From Hippasteria phrygiana (taxonomy: Eukaryota; Echinodermata; Asteroidea; Valvatida; Goniasteridae), in the NCBI GenBank assembly GCA_037893225.1, contig JAZGUH010000760.1, positions 597,456 to 661,455 of the forward strand: a stretch of 64,000 bases of DNA. The letters run 5' to 3'. The translations under genes and the position numbers were made by a program. Under the pieces are notes generated by a model. It worked only from the letters and a program-made list of their open reading frames with translations. It searched no databases and was not told the origin of the DNA. The stretch's first letter is position 1. Every line of letters starts with the position of its first letter. Positions 35,801 through 40,046 of this stretch are shown piece after piece.

Positions 35801-38800
35801 TTTAAATAAGTGAAACTTTAAAAGATCAGACATCTTTAACCCCTTCAGTACGGATGTGGCTATAGCTGTGGTTTGAAAAAACAGAAGGAAAAAACACCTG
35901 GCCGGTGGACGTCTGTACCCGCATTCTTCCGCATATTCATTCCATTGTTCGCCTCTGGCAGAGGTGCCAACCAGTACGGATTTTCTGAAATTTCGTATGG
36001 AAATTCATGGAAAATATTTGTGTTCATAAAGACGGATTTTGTGAAATCGGACCATAAGGCTTTGTCATTCATGTTATGCTATTATACGCCACTCAATACT
36101 AGCTCATTATTGCAATCCCAACCGAACAGATGCAACTTCAGCTGTAGCAGAAGAAATGACCTTTTCCTTTCTTTTTGAGGAGATCCGAATTTCAATCTCA
36201 CTATAGAGCACCGAAGTGATGACGTCAATGCAATGTTTGGTACCAGAATACTTTTGTTTATGTGTTTGCATGACTGGCTGTTAACAAAGGAACAGTCGAA
36301 ATTTACATTTGTTTGGAACCAGTTGTCATGCCAACTGACATCAGACTTCGGTACTCTATTAACCCTAACCCCCTAATGGTTCCCCCAGGACTACCCTGCG
36401 AAATCCAACAGTCCAACGGTGACTTATATGAGTTTCCTGCTCAATCCAACGCAGTCCAACATGTCATAAAAAATGACTTGCCTGCTGAATCCAACAGAAT
36501 CCAACCGTGGCATATTTTTCTGTTGCTTGCTGAATCCAACAGGATTGTATAAACACTGAGTTAGCTGCTCAATCCAACAGGGTCCAACGGGAATATCAAA
36601 TTGTTGGATCCTGTTGGATTCAGCAGGGTTAGGGTTAAGAACCATTGCTGTTTCATAATTAAGCAGTGCAGACTATGCTGTGCGAAAAAAAATCTGATTT
36701 TCAGGTAAAGTTTAAAGATGTTGATTGCTGAGAGAAGTCTGCATCATTTTTTCGTTTAATGTATATTGCATATTGTAAAATATAACGGCCATGAAATAAC
36801 ATAGTCCCCTCTAGCCTGCTGGTACCATTTGTCTAAAAGTCGTCGCTGCGGGCAGCAAACAATTCTGACGTCATAGGATGAACTCCCTTTTGTGTCTAGC
36901 ACTAGGAACAAAAGAGGTGTTCGTACTATGACGTTAAAATTGTTTGCTGCCCACAGCGATGACTTTTAGACAAATGGCATCAGCGGGCTGTGCTGCGCTA
37001 GAGGGGACTTGATAAAAATAGCTCTTAAAAGTCACTTTTTTGTTATTTCATAGGGCTGTCCCGAATATTCGATATTCGATCGTCAAACGAATACCTTTTT
37101 GCCAGTTCGAATATTCTAAAAGATATATATCCACGTACAGATACGACTCTGATGCTATTTTAATAGAAAAATTACGGCGCTTATCAGTGTCAAATGCTGC
37201 ATTTTTTTGTCAATCGTAATTTTTTGTGGACGGAGGTTTATTGTTCCCGTCCGTAAAACCCTTGATACAACAGGGGCATGCAAAAAAAATGACGTTTGAA
37301 CGGTCCATAATATCAATCGCCATACGTAAAACACCGGCGTGCTTTTACGTGCAATGTTTATTTTACCGGTGCGGCATGCACTGAAAAACCTGATCGCCGA
37401 GTATCGAATATTCGGTCAAACCCAGTTTCGAATATTCGAATATAAATCATTCGAAAATGAACAGCCCTATTATTTCATGGCAGAAAAAAATTGGCCGTTT
37501 TATTTCACTATACAGAATCTACATAAAACCAAAAAAATGACGCAAACTTCTCTCAGCAATCAACATCATCTTTAAGTTGCCTGACAAATACGGATTTTCC
37601 CGAGCAAAATACTGATTTTTTGCTTTTCTGAATACTGAAATGAGTTGGAAAAGGTTGGCAGTTCGGCTATTGTGTGCATGACGCTTGGCTGCACAAGCCC
37701 GTCTGGCATACCAGCACCCCATGATAAAAGCCTGGTGCAAGGGGTTAAGAACTTACGATGATGACTTGTTGTTTTACCGTAGATTTTCCTGAATGCTGGA
37801 GCAGCCGAGGCCATCGCCATCAAGATGTTCGAGTCCAAATGTGAGCATCAATTGTTTAAAATTTGAAAATTGAGAATATGGTATTCTATGCAACTTGTAA
37901 GCTTTAATTTCATTTATTGTGTTGCTGCTTAATCATAACCTGTGCTATAACCTTTTAAAATTGTTAGAGCCGTGACCCCTTTTTTGAGCAAAAGAAGCTC
38001 TAAATTAATGAATTGTGCAAATTATACTTATTACAAAAATAGAATCATCATAAAACAATACTTTGATATTGAATGCTCAAAACTGTGACAAATAAAAAAT
38101 GGTTTTCACATGTAAAAAAAATTTAAATCGCAAAATGACAAAAAAATGTGCGACTTTCCTCTTGTTGAGCCACACCTTATTTGGGACTGATACTAAAATC
38201 TGGAAATCCAAGCATTTACAAGATGGGTGTAGTGAGGCTGCCCCCACAATTTTTAATGTCAGCTACTAATGACTCTTCTGCTTTTACGCTTTGCATTGAA
38301 TTTCTTCGGCACATTTCTTCACAAATTGAACATCTCACCAATGTTGAAGCCTATGCAATGATTTGTGGCCTGGTTTGGTTGTATTTATATGCAAGCTTGA
38401 CGTGAGCATCCATATTTCCACATTTCATGGAATAAAGGAAAACTCGCATGTCTAACATCTTTCCTTAACTCAGAAAGAGGTCTTTGATATTAGAGTTTTT
38501 CATCATTCCATGCTAAGTTATTTCAGAAACGTGGAAATGTGTACAATAAATCGAAATGACGTCTTTCTCTGAAAATGTTATTTTGGAAGATGTCGTAATT
38601 ATCTCGGTATTCCATCTTTCCAAGATCATTTATCTGTGAAAAAGGCATTATTTATGATAATTTCTCAGAAACGTGTAATTGTCGATGGTCACTTTAACCC
38701 TTTCCTTACCACATTGATTGTTCAGTCAAGCATAAACACTCCAGTAGAAACAGCAGCTGACTGCTTGTTGAATGGTTGTATTCTCAACCAAAGATTTCAC

Positions 38801-40046
38801 CATCAAGAATTGACTGGAAAGAAAAATGTGTGAAGTTTGTTCCATGAACATTTCTTTCATATGGTGTAAAAATGAGTCATAACTGCAAAAATAGCAAAAT
38901 TACGGCTATTTTCTCTTCTGGCCCACTTTATCAAGCAGGAAAGTTGTTTGTCACATGAACAAATGGCACTCCATACACATAACTGTAAAGGGAAACTTCG
39001 GATACTGTTTTGTCAATATTGAAATGTTGACACATGAATTTGATAGCACCACTAGAAAGATCCGAACAAGCTCTTTCTGTTATACATATTATGTATGGAC
39101 AGCAAAAAACACAAGCACTACAGTTCGTTGAAACATGGTGAATATATTTGTTTGGATACTCTGGTGTGTGGTTTCCTTGTCAAGTAAACTCGACATTGGT
39201 AAGGAAAGGGTTAAGCTTCTGTTGTATTTACGTTGCAGATGACAAATTTGCTTTGCTCTGTAATTTGAGCTTAAAGTCGCTTTGAAAAAAAACAACTTTT
39301 GGTTGATATGCCTGTCTTCAAACGCTTGTTCCTCTTGAAGGTGACCTTGTTTATGGATTTTGTTTTTAATAACACAGCGGAGCGCAGTGTGACTGGCTTA
39401 GTGGAGTGGGATAACAGAGCCACGGCAATGGAAGCCATGATTCTTACCAACCACACCAACATGGAAAACCCTGGTGAGTAGTCCCCCCTCCCCCGACTAC
39501 AGTCCCCCTCCCCCGACTTCAATTTCCAGCCGGATAGTTTTTTTTCTGTCGGGGTTTTTGCAAGCACATTGCGTTACAGCGAAGCAACCTTTTAACATTT
39601 TGGGAAGAAAATGGGCGATTTACAATACGAAGCACTTGAGAGGTGCATTTTCAAACTGCATGGTCGACAAGTTAGCCATACCACATTGTTAATCCAAGGT
39701 GGGTCAAAGAGAGTAATAACGACTCGAAAGTTCATGTGTATCATAGTACCAGTTTAGTTCTCTTCGTGTAAAATGACATGCTGTTTTGACGGATACGTCG
39801 ACCTTTTCAAATGCACTGGTATTGTGAATCGCACAATTTATGGAAGTTTTCACAAAGAAACCATTGGTCAGCTGAAATGTTTTCACAGTTTGTAAAAACT
39901 CCTTAAAAATCTTGGGATGGCTCCCCTTAGTTTGTTACACATTTAACAACCAACATTATCTCATTTGATTTTTTTTTTTAATTCCAGGTGGAAAATATCC
40001 GTACACCTTTAAGCTGTGTTTCTCCAATGCCCCCCACGCAACTTAA
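14734..40046 (+). CDS. HNRNPL: Heterogeneous nuclear ribonucleoprotein L (15 exons, N-terminus missing)
   Basis: hnRNP L is a nuclear pre-mRNA-binding protein that regulates alternative splicing and mRNA stability, binding CA-rich RNA through four RRMs. The joined exons are 14734-14849, 15945-16032, 18559-18641, 19924-20008, 20935-21020, 22151-22247, 23696-23768, 29315-29425, 30670-31004, 32440-32561, 33623-33753, 35362-35435, 37783-37840, 39378-39473 and 39988-40046. They total 1,614 nt with no internal stop. RRM1 is about residues 12-88 (KVVHVRGL, LVEFED). RRM2 is about 105-186 (RIVIFRKNGIQSMVEF, DIYSGCCTL), the Gly/Pro-rich linker 215-315, RRM3 about 328-400 (KVKFMKSKPG) and RRM4 about 445-535 (HVLHFYNA, YPYTFKLCFS). 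Order, spacing and C-terminus match the vertebrate protein from memory. The exon encoding the initiator Met and basic/Gly-rich leader was not found. Introns 5 and 11 are AT-AC (U12-type); the rest are GT-AG. Confidence 0.93.
15031..15340. mobile_element. CCCTAACC-ended repeat in hnRNP L intron 1
   Basis: It begins TTATAACCCTAACC and repeats GGAGGATTTTG and GATTGAGGGCATTGGAGGAT. A related copy in reverse orientation occupies 25947-26552. The right border is unclear. Confidence 0.5.
15546..15766. mobile_element. Diverged copy of the AGAGGAATTTCACATTAG family
   Basis: It shares CGCACTTCCGGGTT(T)GAAAGC near its left side and the mirrored CTTTCAACC-GGAAGTG near its right side with the copies at 19382-19614 and 35481-35713. 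Ends are decayed. Confidence 0.45.
15945..16032 (+). CDS. HNRNPL: hnRNP L exon (RRM1 core)
   Basis: The acceptor is CCTACAG and the donor GTATGT. Residues 39-68 (SYVYMMTGKGQSLVEFED) form the RNP1 strand region of RRM1. Confidence 0.92.
16079..16735. mobile_element. 657-bp element, family AGCC.TGTCCGC.CTGGACTT (copy 1)
   Basis: The left end AGCCCTGTCCGCACTGGACTT is mirrored by AAGTCCGGTGCGGACACGGCT. It shares most of its interior with copy 2 at 16844-17498, including GCCCAGGAAAACTGACCAGG. Flanking triplets (TTC/CTC) only approximately match. Confidence 0.7.
16844..17498. mobile_element. 655-bp element, family AGCC.TGTCCGC.CTGGACTT (copy 2, nested)
   Basis: It starts AGCCCAGTCCGCACTGG, ends CCAGCGCGGACACGGCT, and is flanked by TTT (16841-16843, 17499-17501). 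The undisturbed site, CATACTTTGTCACATTG, is seen in the 27.7-kb copy of the host element. Confidence 0.8.
17573..17739. mobile_element. 167-bp fold-back miniature element with TTA duplication
   Basis: It starts AGGGCCGGTCACACTGGCC and ends with the mirror, ...GTGTGACCGGCCCT. Nearly the whole length folds (CACCAATAGAGAG..., CGATAACGAAAACGATG on both arms). TTA flanks (17570-17572, 17740-17742) fit a PIF/Harbinger-like 3-bp duplication. Confidence 0.82.
17836..18020 (-). repeat. tRNA-derived SINE, diverged copy
   Basis: It shares with the copies at 18714 and 54185 the AACTGACCAGGTAA lead, TTTTCAAAGTGA, a tRNA-like segment (minus strand, about 17894-17955) and the GGTCTCCCAAATTGTC tail. The tRNA-like part has lost several pairing positions. 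Confidence 0.6.
18103..18230 (-). repeat. tRNA-derived SINE, partial copy
   Basis: It carries AACTGACTTGGTAA, TTTTCAAAGTGAACAAAG and GGATTTGAACCTGCCACCTA (the T-arm side in complement), then is lost just before the TTAA element at 18231, probably cut by its insertion or by decay. Confidence 0.5.
18231..18442. mobile_element. 212-bp TTAA-(A)CCCTAAC miniature element
   Basis: TTAAACCCTAACTACCCC on the left and GGGGTTTAGGGTTAA on the right. A related, reverse-oriented partial copy ends at 19193. Confidence 0.65.
18559..18641 (+). CDS. HNRNPL: hnRNP L exon (end of RRM1)
   Basis: The acceptor is CTCACCAG and the donor GTAAGG. Residues 69-96 include INVAGSPAVISFSTSKRI, matching the family's I-AGHPAFVNYSTSQKI pattern. 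Confidence 0.92.
18714..18932 (-). repeat. tRNA-derived SINE with well-preserved tRNA-like head
   Basis: On the minus strand 18772-18844 folds as a tRNA-like sequence: D-arm GCTC-AGTTGGTA-GAGC, T-arm with GGTTCGAATCC, and 6 of 7 acceptor pairs between GGCAAGA and TCCTGCC. The anticodon stem has a mismatch and position 33 is C, so a functional tRNA is unlikely. It sits in hnRNP L intron 3. Confidence 0.7.
18990..19193. mobile_element. Partial CCCTAACTACCCC element, reverse orientation
   Basis: It ends GGGGTAGTTAGGGTTAA and shares CATGTAAAGTAATGGTGCCA and TGTTGGAGTTTG (in complement) with 18231-18442. The left end is not recognisable. Confidence 0.5.
19382..19614. mobile_element. 233-bp element AGAGGAAT...ATTCCTCT
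   Basis: Inverted ends AGAGGAAT/ATTCCTCT flanked by TA. The interior contains mirrored GCGCACTTCCGGGTTGAAAGC and TTTTCAAACGCGAAAGTG. A close reverse-oriented copy lies at 35481-35713. Confidence 0.68.
19924..20008 (+). CDS. HNRNPL: hnRNP L exon (start of RRM2)
   Basis: The acceptor is TTGGCAG and the donor GTAAGT. Residues 96-124 end in VVLLTVHNPFYAINT, the first strand of RRM2. Confidence 0.92.
20577..20728. mobile_element. 152-bp element with 24-bp inverted ends
   Basis: ATATGAAGACTTCAGGCGCAAAA at the left is mirrored at 20705-20728. It lies in hnRNP L intron 4, about 200 bp upstream of the next exon. Confidence 0.65.
20935..21020 (+). CDS. HNRNPL: hnRNP L exon (RRM2), ends at AT-AC intron
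   Basis: The acceptor is GATACAG. It encodes residues 125-153 (DVIHTICKGFGEVHRIVIF...). It ends in phase 2 after GTG GA, directly followed by ATATCCTTTT. Reading through would give a premature frame, whereas splicing to 22151 completes GAG TTT GAC. Confidence 0.92.
21363..21790. repeat. Dispersed TTAA-AGG family, copy inside the U12 intron
   Basis: It starts after CTTAAAGG and shares AGAAATG-GCGGATTT, GGTTAGTATTTTATAG, GCACACCTGGTGCCAT and GTAAGGTATTTCATAATAATTC with copies near 47.5, 56.4 and 57.3 kb. Right boundary uncertain. Confidence 0.6.
21534..21622. repeat. Inverted repeat AGCCTTTAGTCAAG...CTTGACTAAAGGCT
   Basis: 14-bp perfect arms enclose GC-rich sequence (CGCGCG, GGGCGCGTGACGCGCCC). 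It is a small inserted fold-back within the dispersed repeat. Confidence 0.6.
22151..22247 (+). CDS. HNRNPL: hnRNP L exon (end of RRM2), follows AT-AC intron
   Basis: It begins after CGACTCAC and ends before GTAAGC. Residues 153-185 include TIESATKAKKALQG and DIYSGCCTLKVEFAR. No AG acceptor lies at the position required by homology. Confidence 0.92.
22690..22880. repeat. 16-bp minisatellite (AAAAGTTTCAAAAGTG)n
   Basis: About eleven head-to-tail units with occasional TTTTC variants, running straight into the 262-bp tandem unit, which itself begins with the same AAAAGTGAAAAGTTTTC motif. Confidence 0.9.
22861..23643. repeat. Three tandem copies of a 262-bp unit
   Basis: The units start near 22861, 23123 and 23385 and appear identical by eye. 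Each contains the perfect 18-bp palindrome GTTGCGCAGCTGCGCAAC and a TTGCGCATGGTTTTGTGAAATC word. The minus-strand frames across the array are repeat artefacts. The array ends 52 bp before an hnRNP L acceptor. Confidence 0.9.
23696..23768 (+). CDS. HNRNPL: hnRNP L exon (after RRM2)
   Basis: The acceptor is GGTTTCAG and the donor GTAAGT. Residues 186-210 include LTVYKNDHETYDYTN, a linker block conserved in the family. Confidence 0.92.
24829..25174. mobile_element. TTAA-CCCC element with three internal ~76-bp repeats
   Basis: The left TTAACCCCATGAGTACGG is mirrored by CCGTACGCAAGGGGTTAA (ends 25174). The interior holds three tandem copies (about 24932-25130) of a unit containing ATTGAAACTGCACAAAC and TCATCCGGCCTGGTGGCACT. 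Confidence 0.7.
25237..25465. mobile_element. piggyBac-like element with ATCCAACA repeats
   Basis: The ends CTTAGCCCTAACCCC and GGTTAGGGTCAA are slightly decayed TTAA-CCCTAAC borders. The interior repeats AAATCCAACA and CTGCTAAATACAAC and relates to 36359-36638 and 44868-45030. Confidence 0.6.
26139..26444 (+). mobile_element. 306-bp tRNA-centred element with 45-bp terminal direct repeats
   Basis: The direct repeats 26139-26183 and 26399-26444 both run from TGAATGTACATCACC to CTTATGAATAG. The whole is flanked by CCCTTAAT (26131-26138, 26445-26452), an 8-bp target duplication. A tRNA-like sequence sits at 26240-26311. Terminal direct repeats around a tRNA head are not the usual SINE layout; it may be a TRIM-like or dimer-derived SINE. 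Confidence 0.7.
26240..26311 (+). repeat. tRNA-like sequence (UGA-type loop, 8-nt anticodon loop)
   Basis: The D-stem GTC/GAC, T-arm GTGGG-TTCGAGT-CCCAC and acceptor GCTCGG/CCGAGT pair. The anticodon stem TCTGC/GCAGG encloses an 8-nt loop ACTTGAAA, one base too long. The short variable loop argues against serine tRNA. I treat it as a SINE head, not a working tRNA. Confidence 0.6.
26620..26732. repeat. Imperfect inverted repeat
   Basis: CAATTGTTGGCTGC and GATGTGGGATAACGTTTTTAA are mirrored as TTAAAAAACGTCATATCCCACATC and GCAGTCAACAATTG; a small fold-back element in hnRNP L intron 7. Confidence 0.6.
27659..27808. mobile_element. 150-bp uninterrupted TTAA-CCCTAACCC element
   Basis: TTAACCCTAACCCTGCCAGACGC opens it and GAGGGTTAGGGTTAA closes it. 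It is the intact counterpart, in the opposite orientation, of the split element at 16789-17749. Confidence 0.78.
27809..29314. other. hnRNP L intron 7, unassigned part
   Basis: No exon, RNA gene or closed transposon was recognised. A 75-codon frame at 27844-28071 has no domain character and no flanking splice signals that fit the gene. Confidence 0.4.
29315..29425 (+). CDS. HNRNPL: hnRNP L exon (linker, glycine run)
   Basis: The acceptor is TGTATAG and the donor GTAAGA. Residues 210-247 include LLDDPPPSTYNGPTKANSRR, then eight glycines. The exon is 111 nt, phase 1 at both ends, so it could be skipped without a frameshift. Confidence 0.88.
30670..31004 (+). CDS. HNRNPL: hnRNP L exon (Gly/Pro-rich linker and start of RRM3)
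   Basis: The acceptor is CATTCAG and the donor GTAAAG. It is the largest exon, GC-rich, encoding residues 247-358. Gly runs come first, then YGPP and SQQYGHMQDQQ segments, then the RRM3 strand SGIVMVYNVDLEKMNCEKLF. Confidence 0.93.
31071..31510. mobile_element. 440-bp element TGACCCGCTCTGCAAAAA... with CATTTG duplication
   Basis: The left end TGACCCGCTCTGCAAAAAAG is mirrored by TTTTTGCAGAGCGGGTCA, and CATTTG abuts both sides (31065-31070, 31511-31516). It lies 66 bp inside hnRNP L intron 9. Confidence 0.72.
32160..32340. repeat. 22-bp minisatellite (GCCGACAGCAAGGCACCAATAT)
   Basis: About eight units with decay toward the left (GACACTGGTTTGCC, GACGCCAATTTTGCC). It ends 100 bp before an hnRNP L exon acceptor. 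Confidence 0.85.
32440..32561 (+). CDS. HNRNPL: hnRNP L exon (RRM3 core)
   Basis: The acceptor is TTGCTTAG and the donor GTAAGA. Residues 359-399 include VKFMKSKPGTVMIDLGDAYA, near-identical in the first part to vertebrate RRM3. Confidence 0.93.
32985..33150. mobile_element. ~166-bp TAGAGTACCGAAG element carrying CRE palindromes (copy 1)
   Basis: The ends AGAGTACCGAAG/CTTCGGTACTCTAT pair, with TGACGTCA at 33001-33008 and 33127-33134 inside each arm. Copies 2 and 3 lie at 36202 and 40368. TA flanks suggest a Tc1/mariner-type or similar miniature element. Confidence 0.72.
33623..33753 (+). CDS. HNRNPL: hnRNP L exon (RRM3-RRM4 linker), ends at AT-AC intron
   Basis: The acceptor is TTTGCAG. Residues 399-443 include SYMDYSKNRNNRFMNKEAAA. 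It ends in phase 1 at AAG AAT C and is followed by ATATCCTTCT, with no GT donor at the needed position. Confidence 0.92.
33754..35361 (+). other. HNRNPL: U12-type AT-AC intron (hnRNP L intron 11)
   Basis: It begins ATATCCTTCT and ends AC. TTCCTTAAC at 35342-35350 matches the U12 branch-site consensus exactly, with the branch A 12-13 nt from the end. Splicing here joins C to GT CTC CAG and starts RRM4 in frame. The interior holds a GGAGCAAG-ended repeat. Confidence 0.93.
34552..35045. repeat. GGAGCAAGTTCGG-ended repeat inside the U12 intron
   Basis: GGAGCAAGTTCGGTTGGG near the left is loosely mirrored by CACCCAAACTTGCTCC near the right. Other AGCAAGTTCGA-ended elements lie at 44094, 48343 and 54748. 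Confidence 0.45.
35362..35435 (+). CDS. HNRNPL: hnRNP L exon (start of RRM4), follows AT-AC intron
   Basis: It begins after CTGTGAAC and ends before GTATGT. Residues 443-467 read RLQRPSHVLHFYNA and onwards, matching the family's NRIQHPSNVLHFFNAP. The upstream sequence also stays open in frame, but that is intron. Confidence 0.92.
35481..35713. mobile_element. AGAGGAAT...ATTCCTCT element, reverse copy
   Basis: It is close to the reverse complement of 19382-19614 (GACGAGTTTAGCGCCGATCTG, CATGCATGAATGAATGTGCTG). It begins 45 bp after an hnRNP L exon. Confidence 0.7.
36202..36359. mobile_element. TATAGAG(C/T)ACCGAAG element (copy 2)
   Basis: Similar to 32985-33150 through most of its length (GTTAACAAAGGAACAGTCG, TTTGGA(A/G)CCAGTTGTC). 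One of the two CRE palindromes is mutated to TGACATCA. Confidence 0.7.
36359..36638. mobile_element. 280-bp TTAA-CCCTAACC element with AATCCAACA repeats
   Basis: TTAACCCTAACCCCC begins and GCAGGGTTAGGGTTAA ends it. AATCCAAC recurs about eight times. It abuts the end of the CRE element, having inserted at its terminal TTA. Confidence 0.72.
36805..37011. mobile_element. Fold-back element AGTCCCCTCTAGC...GCTAGAGGGGACT
   Basis: Long imperfect arms include CATTTGTCTAAAAGTC and GGGCAGCAAACAATT mirrored on the right. A partial relative lies at about 55430-55515. Confidence 0.68.
37051..37469. mobile_element. 419-bp hAT-like miniature element
   Basis: The ends TAGGGCTGT/ACAGCCCTA are flanked by a perfect 8-bp duplication, TTATTTCA (37043-37050, 37470-37477). 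Subterminal GAATATTCGA words on both sides fit hAT transposase-binding repeats. No coding capacity. Confidence 0.85.
37783..37840 (+). CDS. HNRNPL: hnRNP L exon (RRM4 helix)
   Basis: The acceptor is ACCGTAG and the donor GTGAGC. It encodes residues 468-487 (IFLNAGAAEAIAIKMFESK), 58 nt long. Confidence 0.88.
38694..39214. mobile_element. 521-bp TTAA-CCCTTTCCTTACCA element
   Basis: TTAACCCTTTCCTTACCA is perfectly mirrored by TGGTAAGGAAAGGGTTAA. It is the cleanest piggyBac-like miniature element in the window, in hnRNP L intron 13. The 65-codon frame inside is not recognisable. Confidence 0.82.
39378..39473 (+). CDS. HNRNPL: hnRNP L exon (RRM4 core)
   Basis: The acceptor is AACACAG and the donor GTGAGT. 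Residues 487-519 include ERSVTGLVEWDNRATAMEAM and HTNMENP. Confidence 0.92.
39988..40046 (+). CDS. HNRNPL: hnRNP L terminal coding exon
   Basis: The acceptor is ATTCCAG. The last residues are GGKYPYTFKLCFSNAPHAT followed by TAA at 40044-40046, corresponding to the family C-terminus YPYTLKLCFSTAQHAS. Confidence 0.94.

Larger units (their letters stand above)
35836..37748. mobile_element. Composite TTAA-CCCC region with several nested elements (intron 12)
   Basis: The outer left TTAACCCCTTCAGTACGGATG and outer right GCAAGGGGTTAA resemble the ends of the 24829 element. Inside are the CRE element (36202-36359), a CCCTAACC element (36359-36638), a fold-back (36805-37011) and an hAT-like element (37051-37469). 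Mirrored TTAAAGATGTTGATTGCTGAGAGAAG words (36712, 37550) mark a further layer. Confidence 0.5.

Noticed and set aside
4662..37748. Interstitial telomere repeats (CCCTAA)
   Set aside because: The motif is never a tandem array; it occurs singly or about twice at element ends next to TTAA, so it is the tip of piggyBac-like elements.
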